In this document: positions 36,181 to 48,100 of the stretch, one piece after another
Layout of the letters: every line of letters begins with the position of its first letter
Numbering within the stretch: position 1 is the first letter of the stretch
Source: Seriola aureovittata
Taxonomy: Eukaryota > Chordata > Actinopteri > Carangiformes > Carangidae
Direction of reading: 5' to 3'
DNA length: 64,000 nt
Assembly (NCBI RefSeq): GCF_021018895.1
Contig: NC_079365.1
Coordinates: forward strand, 16,839,001-16,903,000
Program-made: the position numbers and the translations under genes
The notes under the pieces: generated by a model
Seen by the model: the letters and a program-made list of their open reading frames with translations, nothing else
Database searches by the model: none
Told to the model about the DNA's origin: nothing

Positions 36181-39100
36181 AAGTAGTAAAGAGACATATA
36201 TAAGGAGGTAAATGAAATTGGGTGCAGGTGTATTGCTGCTGTCTGTAAAATGCCGAAGCCTATGTTCATGCACATTTGTTTGTTTCTGTGGAACATTTTA
36301 GTTCATCTATGCTGTTTCAGCAAAGTAATGAAATGAAATGTATAATTTATATTAACAGCATAATTTATATATTCATTACAATAACTGTATAGTTAACCTC
36401 ACTTTTGTCTATAGACAAACTAGGCATTTTAGTGGAAGCAAGTGTTATAACAGAGCCCAGCCCTATTAGTGGTTTTTAGTGTAGCAAAAAAGTATGTAAG
36501 TATTAAAGTATGTCTGGTCTCTAAAAACCTGTAATTCTGACATCATTTAAAAACATTCTCAGAACAAAGCCTGTAGAGTGGTGAGAACATTTCACATTTC
36601 AACAGTACACACATGGACTGAGGCTTTAAATGCACCATACCTGAATACAGTTTGCCCAGTAGCTGACTGCAGTGAAGCTCTGAGAGGAAGTGATGTCATA
36701 CATCAAGAGAAATGCTTGGGCTTTATGAAAAACCTGTCTTGTGATGCTGTGAAACCTTTGAAGACAGTCAAGAACATAATGAGAGACAGTCTACACAGAG
36801 AGTTGACATCCTAATTTAATCAGAGGGAAACCATTAATTTTACAAAACAAGCACCTTTTAATTACTTCCCCTCAGGTTCATTAGTGAACTTCCCACATTT
36901 GAGTTGTAATACAATGAGAAACGCTGTGCCATGACAAGACATGGACAGCAGAGGAAGAAAGTGTGTTTTTGGTCTAATAACACTGGTTAGTTTAGTTTGC
37001 AAAAAATATTGCTAAAGCTTGTATGTATACATGTGGAGTGAACATGTTGACACCTACATACTCCATGCACATGGCCCCAACCTCTGCTGTTGGGACATGT
37101 GTTGTGCTGATTCCAGCAAACAAAACAATGCCGAGATGTGCAAAACCAGTTCTGAAACAGGTTACAACCTAGCCTCAAAGAGACTTCTCTACACCTTCAA
37201 GGTATTTTGAGCACATTATCTATCACTGTCTGTTCAGGAGGCTGGAACAGTGTCTGTCACTGAATACAATGACAACTGCTTAAAAGATTTTGTCAGCATT
37301 GTAACATATGCTCATCAGAATTCTTGGCTGACTGCCGAGGTGTACACGCTGCTGAGGACCCAGGGGGCTGCCTTCAGATGGGGTGATGAGAAAGCCCTCA
37401 GGGCAGAGACAGCCTGTCAGAGACAACCTGTCCTGAGCCACCAGAGAAGCAACGCACATCTATATACAGACAATCCACCGCCACTTCCAGGAGTAAAAAG
37501 ACACACTGTTCATTTGGCAGAGCATTTAGGTCATCATAAACCACAAAATAACACCCTGTACTTTTGAAGGTGATGCCTTACTTCTAGCCTGTGACTTTCC
37601 TTCTTACCAACGACTAAACCCTGTGCTTACTCACAGAAAACATCAGGAGGACTCTATCCACCAACATAAAGCTGCTGGACCTGAAAGAGTATCTGCAGGA
37701 ATAAGGGAATGATCTGAGCAGCTTTCAGATGTCCTCACAGACACTTTTCAGCTTGTAACGGTCATCAGGAATTATGGACAGCCAAAATGTGCTGGTGTAA
37801 CAACTTCTTCATGCTACAAGTAATACTTTCCTTCTCCATTCACAGTGGAAGTAGGTGAAGTTGTGCCAGAAATTTCTACTCTACCTGAAAACATCTTTAA
37901 CATCGGCATGAGCAAATAAATTGCCCCTATGTGCTTCAAGATCACCACCATGGTCCCAGTACCAAAAAAGAGTCTACCTACAGAGTCCAGAATCTACCTC
38001 AACAAGGACAGACTCACTCCAATACACCTAGAATAGTTATTATCAATGCTGGATGTTGTATAAGTTTAGATCTTCATTTAGATCATATTGCAATTAAAAG
38101 AGTGAAATATATGTAATTCTTTTTACTTGGACAATGGACATCGCTGTTGGGCGACCTCTGTCTTTTCCCACAAAAATGGGCTTAAATTAAAAAGATTGTG
38201 ATATAAAATGTCACAAAATGACCTGTATTCTCAGGGTGGAAAACGTTGATCGAATCATAAAACCCTATAAAATATCTTAATGAAATGCAGGGATCACAAA
38301 TGTATCACTTATGATTTTCTCAATGATGTACTGTAACAGCAAACAGGAAACTTACCTTTCTTGACCTGCTGTATCCCATAACTGGAGCACCACAGGCTTT
38401 CCATCCACTACCACAGTCCACATGCAGGAATCAAGGCCTGCAAAATACATTTATGTAAGATTATTCTGTATGTTTACCCACAGTTATGGGAAAATAATTG
38501 GATAAAGATCAGGATCTTACCAACAGAGGCAGGTAAATCTAAAGAAAACTTCCCACTTTGAGCTCTTTTCATGAAGGAGGTCTTGCCTACACTGCTGTCT
38601 CCAACCATCAACACATCGTAGCTTTTTGATCTGATGTCTGCTCCTGCTGAAAGGAAAACAAAAACACTTACTTGTCACACATAAACCCTCTGTCTACAAT
38701 CAGCTGAGTGTAAGTAGTAATTTTCTGTTTACCAAAAGACAACTTTTGACTGTCTTGACCAAGGCGAATTTCAGCCTGGGGATATTGAACTGGATCCACC
38801 CATTTAGGTGCCTTCTCACTGTGGAACAGACAACCAAGTGTTATATAATACAATATACAGCATATACAGCATACCACAAATTAGTGACATGACATTCTGC
38901 TGCAATTTTCAATTCATCGCCGGAACTGCAGAACTTTACAAAATAAAACCAAGAGTTTATGTTTGAATTTAAGAGAAAGAAAAAGTAATTTTAAGGGGAA
39001 AAAATATTTAAAGTTCTATCATTTTGCATGTGGTTGAAATCTGACATGGATTTACATCATGCACCTAATATTTACAAAAATCAATATCTCTATTTCAAAG

Positions 39101-42100
39101 GTAAAAGTTGCTTTCATTGCCTTCCAAAAGAGAAAATTGTATTTCGTATTTAGACAAGCCTTGGAGGTTGCAGGTATTTATTTTCATTTTGTTGAATGTC
39201 AACGCGTGGGACTTACCTCTTTGGCCTTGTGTGCTCTGTTGCCTTTGAGATGTTGATGCTGGATGATGATTTCTGGTTACATTCATCAGCCTGCAGACAA
39301 AAAATCCCATTCATGAGGTGATTGAGTTAAGGAGGCTGTAGTCTGATTGCATATTTCATCTTGAATCAATTCAGTAACATTTTGATATAGAGTAAACATA
39401 CTATTTAAGGTAAAGCTTTGCATGATATGCTTTTGGATCATTTCACATAACTTCTTGACTGGTACTTGTACAAATGTATCATGCTTGTGAAACGCACACA
39501 CCAGCACAGAGATCAAGAAACAGATACATGTTTATGTTCTCCTTTTCAGTATGTGAAACGTGTAGTGTGGACCACATGTTCCTCATTTTGGTTCACTGTG
39601 TGAGTTTGTGCTTCTTGAAACAAACTCTTGGCCAGTGCGCAAGAGGTTTTATGCAAAAAGGAAGACTATAGACTTACTGTGCGAAAGGACACTCCCCCTG
39701 CCACCAATAATAGATACGAACAACAGACTGAGGGAAATAAATTAAGTGCAGTTAAGCTGAACTGTGTGGGATTTTGTTTACTCTTCAAATGCCACTGTGT
39801 AATGCCAATAATTTGTATAATAAAACTTTAAAAAGAGAAACTCTAATCACGGAAATCTGCAAAAGAAAAATGTCCAATAAGAAGTAACAGAAAGACCAGG
39901 AAGTTCACTTGCCACAGAAACTATACATCCATGATTTCTGACGTGTTCATCTGTTTAAGCAAATCTGACACAATAGAAAATGAACATTATAACTAGACCT
40001 TAACTATGAAACAAAAACAACAGAATCACACACATAAAATCTTTTTGCTTTGCTGCTTACCTCTGATATTATGTCCAGACCCGAAGATTCTTCTGTGTGA
40101 CCTTCAGCTGTCTTCGTGGCACTTTCATCTCTCACTTTTTGTGCATCTATTATCCTGCCCTCTCTTTCAGTTTGGTCTTCAAAGTGTTGATGTCCACGTG
40201 ACTTCCGGTGAGATCCCATTTTTCGTCTTCTCCCTCCATCATGTTTGGGTGAAGTGGATGGTGTTGCGGGGAGGTGATCTGGAGTTAGCTGATGCTCCGT
40301 TTCTTCCAGTTGGCTGAGAGAATCAGGATTTTCTTCAACTGCCTGGTGGGCTATAGGTTTTACCTGAGATTCACCAGTGTGCCTGTACTCCACTGTTTCA
40401 ACTACTTTTTCTTTCCTTTGCGCCGAGTCACCTTCTATGTGTTCATTGTGAATTTGCAGCTCTTTTTCTTCGATTCCTGAGACACCCTCAGTCAAAACAT
40501 CCCCAACATTTATGGCAGTTGCTTCATTATCCACCTCTTGTTTTTGATGTGAGTCTTCTCCTTTGTATCGTGACCCAAGATTCCTGCGTGTGGAGCCCAA
40601 TTTTCTTCTCCTGTTGGTTGAACTGAAATGTGGACTTGTGTTGTGAGCTCCTTCATTCACATAGTTTGGCTCTTGTGCACTTGCCTGGGCATTTTCATGC
40701 TCTTCTTCAGCTTCTCCCCTGACCACAGATTTTACTTTTTCCAAATCTTCCACAGCCACACTTGGTACTTCTGTTAATTTCAAAGCTTGGTCATTCTGTG
40801 TACTTTGTGCAGTCTCAGAAGAATACAGTGTGATATCAGAATCAGTGTTCATAGCACCCTCAGTATTTGAAGACAGCAACTGATCTATTGAGCGTCTGTT
40901 TCTTCCAGCGACCACAGAAGCTGTTTGCATCTCAGTGCTTGCGAAATCATCTTGTTGTGGTGGCTCCACACTAACATCTACATTTCCCTCACTATCCCTT
41001 ACATACGCTCCATGAAGAATCGCAACAGGATTAACAACTTCCTCATTGTAAGAGGCAGACTGCTCAGGAGGGAGAACCATTGAATCCTCTGTACCTGGTT
41101 TCACATTGCTCTCTACAGTCTGCAGGTCAGAGCTTTGTTGCAAGTGCCTCTTGTCATGCACAGAACTAGTTTCATAAGTTTCCTGTTGTTCTTTATACAC
41201 TGTCCCCAATGATGGCTGTGCATTTTCCTTTTCCTCTGTTGTCGGTATCAATGGTAACTCCTCCACTACCTCCATCCTGTCAAGTTTTCTCACATCAACT
41301 TCCATGTCCAAGTTTCTTTCAATTGTTTCATCTTTGTTGTCTGTTTCTCCCTCTTGTTTTCTATTGAGTTGTGTCCTGCGAGTAGAGCCCATCTTTCTTT
41401 TCTTCTGTTTGACTTTTCCTTGCAAACTTTCACTGTTATCTACAGGACTTTTATCTTTTTCTTGTATATCTTGCTGGCTGATACATGTGTCTGCTGCTGT
41501 AGAAATTCCACTTTCCTCAGACACATCCATAGCTGGATTTGCACTTCGGTTTCCCTCATGACCAATGTCAAATGGATCCCATGTGTCAGTTTTATTTTGT
41601 GCAGCAGACAAAAGTTCTGCATGTGTGACTACATTTGGAATATCTATTTCTTGGGCTGCACAGTCTTTGTTTGCAGGATCTTCATATTCTTCTCTCTCTT
41701 CAACTTGTATAGGCCCTTGTGCATCTGTTGTTCTCTCTGTTGAGGCTTCCTCAGATTGTATCAAGTCTATTTTAACAGCATCATATCCTGTAAGCGGAGT
41801 TAAATTCTCAGGCTCTTTAATGTGTTTCTTTTCCTCCTCACTGACTTCCTCAATGGTTTTGAGAAAGTCATTTTTGTCTGACCTTAAAGCAATGTCTGTT
41901 GTCTCAATTGTACTGCTGTAGGTATGCTCTTTTAATTCTTCCTGCCATATTGTCCCTGTTCCTGATGGTATTTCTTCTGTTTCAGAGGCTTCATTTCTCC
42001 AGGTATTTTCTACAACTTCTTCTTCAGGGTATGGTTCAGTAACAGACTCTGGTACATGCTGTCTTCCTTTATTTCTTCTGCTTGACCCTAGTTTTCTTCT

Positions 42101-45100
42101 GTTCCGTGTGGTTTTGAAGCCTGAGTGAGTTTCTTCTTTGATGCTTTGTGAATTGTCCATAGGTTGGGATTCCAAAGGAGACCATATTTCTGATTGCAGA
42201 GATTCTAAAGAAGGTTTGCTTTCCTTAATTGAGGAGTAATCAAATTGATGCATTTTCTGCATTTCTGTTAGCTTAACATCCTCTTCTTCATGCACAGCAT
42301 CCTCTGACTGCTGAGCTCCTCTGACTTCAGATAAACTGAAATGCTCATTTTGTTCCTCATTTGTAGACAACTCCTCTTTTGGTGATGAAATGGTTGCTTG
42401 CGCAACACTGAGAGTCTGAGATGTCTCTTTTGCTTCCAGCATGGTTTCAATTGATATTTCCTGGACTGCTGTCTCTATGGTTAATGACATTTTTGTTGTT
42501 TCAAGGGGTTTGTTATCTCTTGTCATTCTAACAACATCCTCTGTAGGTTTGTGGTATGATTCAGCACGAGAGACCTTTACCTGCTGTCGTCCTTTATTTC
42601 TACGACTAGACCCCATTTTTCTTCTGTTCCTAATAGGGTTGAAGTCAGTGTCATTCTGCTCGTCTGTTTTCAGTGGATTGTCCAGAGGTTGTGCGTTCAA
42701 AGGAGCATTTGTTTCTGATTGCAGGGTTTTTAGAGAAGATTCACTCTCATCGATTGCAGAGAGGATTCCTTCCTTCTCCTGATAACCTGTTTCTTCAGCA
42801 GTGGCTTTTATATCATCCTCTGCTCGGCCTTCACTGTCATATGCCTGATCTAGTGCAGTGTCTATTCTTTCTCTGTCACTAGTCTGTGGTTTCTTAGTAT
42901 CATATACATGATCATCTTCATCTATCTGGTCTAAAACCTCCACATTGGTTTCTTTTGTAGGAAGCTCATCCTGTTTATCATCATGATCTGAAACTTCTTG
43001 CATGGGAGCAGGATCATCAATACTTTCCACAAGCAACTCAGATTGGTATGTCTCACTGACTTCATCTTGGTCTCTCAGGTTTCCAGAACCGGTATCAGAA
43101 TATTCTGCAGTATCATGTACCACACTTTCAAAGGTGTAATCACTTTCATGCATTTTTTGTATTTGTTTTGCCTTGACGTCCTCTTCATGCACTTCAGTTA
43201 CAGTATCTTCTGAATGAGTGTCATTGGCTTCTTCACTCTGAAGAGTGTCAGCTCTGTCCAGTCCTTCCAGTGTGGCTTCCAATGATTTATCAGACAACTC
43301 CACTTTAAAGCCAGTCTCACTTTCGTCATGGATTTCTTGAAGATTTTCATTTTTAGTCATTAAACTTTCCAGGTCAGCCTCTGGATAGGTTGTTGTAGCT
43401 GGGTTCTGAACCTCAGAAGAATAGTCGGATGTAGACTCTGTATTCAAAGAATCATCATGTGTAACAGACATGATAATATCATGCTCTCTGTCTTCCTGAC
43501 TTGTTGTGTGGAATGCTACTGATGTTGTTATTTGGAGGGCTTTGTTGCCTGTAATATCTTCTGCATCTTCCTCTTGAGGTTTGTGGTATGATTCAGCACC
43601 AGAGCCCTTTACCTGCTGTCGTCCTTTATTTCTACGACTAGACCCCATTTTTCTTCTGTTCCTAATAGGGTTGAAGTCAGTGTCATTCTGCTCGTCTGTT
43701 TTCAGTGGATTGTCCAGAGGTTGTGCGTTCAAAGGAGCATTTGTTTCTGATTGCAGGGTTTTTAGAGAATATTCACTGTCATCCATTGCAGAGAGGATTC
43801 CTTCCTTCTCCTGATGACCTGTTTCTTCAGCAGTGGCTTTTATATCATCCTCTGCTCGGCCTTCACTGTCATATGCCTGATCTAGTGCAGTGTCTATTCT
43901 TTCTCTGTCACTAGTCTGTGGTTTCTTAGTATCATATACATGATCATCTTCATCTATCTGGTCTAAAACCTCCACATTGGTTTCTTTTGTAGGAAGCTCA
44001 TCCTGTTTATCATCATGATCTGAAACTTCTTGCATGGGAGCAGGATCATCAATACTTTCCACAAGCAACTCAGATTGGTATGTCTCACTGACTTCATCTT
44101 GGTCTCTCAGGTTTCCAGAACCGGTATCAGAATATTCTGCAGTATCATGTACCACACTTTCAAAGGTGTAATCACTTTCATGCATTTTTTGTATTTGTTT
44201 TGCCTTGACGTCCTCTTCATGCACTTCAGTTACAGTATCTTCTGAATGAGTGTCATTGGCTTCTTCACTCTGAAGAGTGTCAGCTCTGTCCAGTCCTTCC
44301 AGTGTGGCTTCCAATGATTTATCAGACAACTCCACTTTAAAGCCAGTCTCACTTTCGTCATGGATTTCTTGAAGATTTTCATTTTTAGTCATTAAACTTT
44401 CCAGGTCAGCCTCTGGATAGGTTGTTGTAGCTGGGTTCTGAACCTCAGAAGAATAGTCGGATGTAGACTCTGTATTCAAAGAATCATCATGTGTAACAGA
44501 CATGATAATATCATGCTCTCTGTCTTCCTGACTTGTTGTGTGGAATGCTACTGATGTTGTTATTTGGAGGGCTTTGTTGCCTGTAATATCTTCTACATCT
44601 TCCTCTTGAGGTTTGTGGTATGATTCAGCACCAGAGCCCTTTACCTGCTGTCGTCCTTTATTTCTACGACTAGACCCCATTTTTCTTCTGTTCCTAATAG
44701 GGTTGAAGTCAGTGTCATTCTGCTCGTCTGTTTTCAGTGGATTGTCCAGAGGTTGTGCGTTCAAAGGAGCATTTGTTTCTGATTGCAGGGTTTTTAGAGA
44801 ATATTCACTGTCATCCATTGCAGAGAGGATTCCTTCCTTCTCCTGATGACCTGTTTCTTCAGCAGTGGCTTTTATATCATCCTCTGCTCGGCCTTCACTG
44901 TCATATGCCTGATCTAGTGCAGTGTCTATTCTTTCTCTGTCACTAGTCTGTGGTTTCTTAGTATCATATACATGATCATCTTCATCTATCTGGTCTAAAA
45001 CCTCCACATTGGTTTCTTTTGTAGGAAGCTCATCCTGTTTATCATCATGATCTGAAACTTCTTGCATGGGAGCAGGATCATCAATACTTTCCACAAGCAA

Positions 45101-48100
45101 CTCAGATTGGTATGTGTCACTGACTTCATCTTGGTCTCTCAGGTTTCCAGAACCGGTATCAGAATATTCTGCAGTATCATGTACCACACTTTCAAAGGTG
45201 TAATCACTTTCATGCATTTTTTGTATTTGTTTTGCCTTGACGTCCTCTTCATGCACTTCAGTTACAGTATCTTCTGAATGAGTGTCATTGGCTTCTTCAC
45301 TCTGAAGAGTGTCAGCTCTGTCCAGTCCTTCCAGTGTGGCTTCCAATGATTTATCAGACAACTCCACTTTAAAGCCAGTCTCACTTTCGTCATGGATTTC
45401 TTGAAGATTTTCATTTTTAGTCATTAAACTTTCCAGGTCAGCCTCTGGATAGGTTGTTGTAGCTGGGTTCTGAACCTCAGAAGAATAGTCGGATGTAGAC
45501 TCTGTATTCAAAGAATCATCATGTGTAACAGACATGATAATATCATGCTCTCTGTCTTCCTGACTTGTTGTGTGGAATGCTACTGATGTTGTTATTTGGA
45601 GGGCTTTGTTGCCTGTAATATCTTCTACATCTTCCTCTTGAGGTTTGTGGTATGATTCAGCACCAGAGCCCTTTACCTGCTGTCGTCCTTTATTTCTACG
45701 ACTAGACCCCATTTTTCTTCTGTTCCTAATAGGGTTGAAGTCAGTGTCATTCTGCTCGTCTGTTTTCAGTGGATTGTCCAGAGGTTGTGCGTTCAAAGGA
45801 GCATTTGTTTCTGATTGCAGGGTTTTTAGAGAATATTCACTGTCATCCATTGCAGAGAGGATTCCTTCCTTCTCCTGATGACCTGTTTCTTCAGCAGTGG
45901 CTTTTATATCATCCTCTGCTCGGCCTTCACTGTCATATGCCTGATCTAGTGCAGTGTCTATTCTTTCTCTGTCACTAGTCTGTGGTTTCTTAGTATCATA
46001 TACATGATCATCTTCATCTATCTGGTCTAAAACCTCCACATTGGTTTCTTTTGTAGGAAGCTCATCCTGTTTATCATCATGATCTGAAATTTCTTGCATG
46101 GGAGCAGGATCATCAATACCTTCCACAAGCAACTCAGATTGGTATGTGTCACTGACTTCATCTTGGTCTCTCAGGTTTCCAGAACCGGTATCAGAATATT
46201 CTGCAGTATCATGTACCACACTTTCAAAGGTGTAATCACTTTCATGCATTTTTTGTATTTGTTTTGCCTTGACGTCCTCTTCATGCACTTCAGTTACAGT
46301 ATCTTCTGAATGAGTGTCATTGGCTTCTTCACTCTGAAGAGTGTCAGCTCTGTCCAGTCCTTCCAGTGTGGCTTCCAATGATTTATCAGACAACTCCACT
46401 TTAAAGCCAGTCTCACTTTCGTCATGGATTTCTTGAAGATTTTCATTTTTAGTCATTAAACTTTCCAGGTCAGCCTCTGGATAGGTTGTTGTAGCTGGGT
46501 TCTGAACCTCAGAAGAATAGTCGGATGTAGACTCTGTATTCAAAGAATCATCATGTGTAACAGACATGATAATATCATGCTCTCTGTCTTCCTGACTTGT
46601 TGTGTGGAATGCTACTGATGTTGTTATTTGGAGGGCTTTGTTGCCTGTAATATCTTCTACATCTTCCTCTTGAGGTTTGTGGTATGATTCAGCACCAGAG
46701 CCCTTTACCTGCTGTCGTCCTTTATTTCTACGACTAGACCCCATTTTTCTTCTGTTCCTAATAGGGTTGAAGTCAGTGTCATTCTGCTCGTCTGTTTTCA
46801 GTGGATTGTCCAGAGGTTGTGCGTTCAAAGGAGCATTTGTTTCTGATTGCAGGGTTTTTAGAGAATATTCACTCTCATCCATTGCAGAGAGGATTCCTTT
46901 CTTCTCCTGATGACCTGTTTCTTCAGCAGTGGCTTTTATATCATCCTCTGCTCGGCCTTCATTCTCATATACCTGATCTAGTGCAGTGTCTATTCTTTCT
47001 CTGTCACTGGTCTGTGGTTTCTTGGTATCATATACATGGTCATCTTTATTTATCTGGTCTAAAACCTCCACATTGGTTTCTTCTGTAGAATACTCATCCT
47101 GTTTATCATCATGATCTGAAACTTCCTTCTTGGGAGCAGGATCATCAATACTTTCCACAAGCAACTCCGATTGGTATGTTTCACTGCCTTCAGCTTGGTC
47201 TTTCAGGTTTCCAGAACAGATTTCAGATATATCTGTGGCATCTTGTATCACACTCTCAGAAGAACAATCAATAATATGGATTTCTTGCATTTCTCTTGGC
47301 CTAACCTCCTCTTCTTCATGCACTTTCTTTATAGCATCCGCTGAGTGCTGAGCTCCTCTGACTTCAGTTAAGCTGAAATGCTCATTTTGTTCCTCATTTG
47401 TAGACAACTCCTCTTTTGGTGATGAAATGGTTGCTTGTTCAACACTGCCTTCAGGCTCTGTATGTTGTCCGTGGCTGCTTCGTTCTGTGGATATGTCTTG
47501 TGTGATCAAAGACTCTATACCCTTTGATTTTAAATGCAACTCACTCACCAAATTGTTGGCCTGACCTAACAAGTCTGTGTCTTTGTCTCTTTCTTTACTT
47601 TCTGTATCTGTTACAGAAGACACACTGGGAAGTTCCTCATCTGCCATCTCCCTCACATTGGACTGGTCAGTTATCTGTTGATCTACTGAAGGACCTGAAT
47701 ATAAACCAATACTAGTTAACTCAGAAGTGCTAACATGTGCATTTTCATTTACTTTATCACTAACTTCTTCAGTCTGAGGTGTCTCGAATGTGTCTTTTCC
47801 TTCCAACATGGTTTCCATTGATATTTCCTGGACTGCTGTCTCTATGGTTAATGACATTTTTGTTGTTTCAAGGGGTTTGTTATCTCTTGTATTTCTAACA
47901 ACATCCTCTGTAGGTTTGTGGTATGATTCAGCACCAGAGACCTTTACCTGCTGTCGTCCTTTATTTCTACGACTAGATCCCAGTTTTCTTCTGTTCCTAA
48001 TGGGGTCTAAGTCAGTGTCATTCTGCTCGTCTGTTTTCAGTGGATTGTCTAGAGGTTGTGAATCCGAAAGAGCATTTGTTTCTGATTGCAGGGTTTGTAG

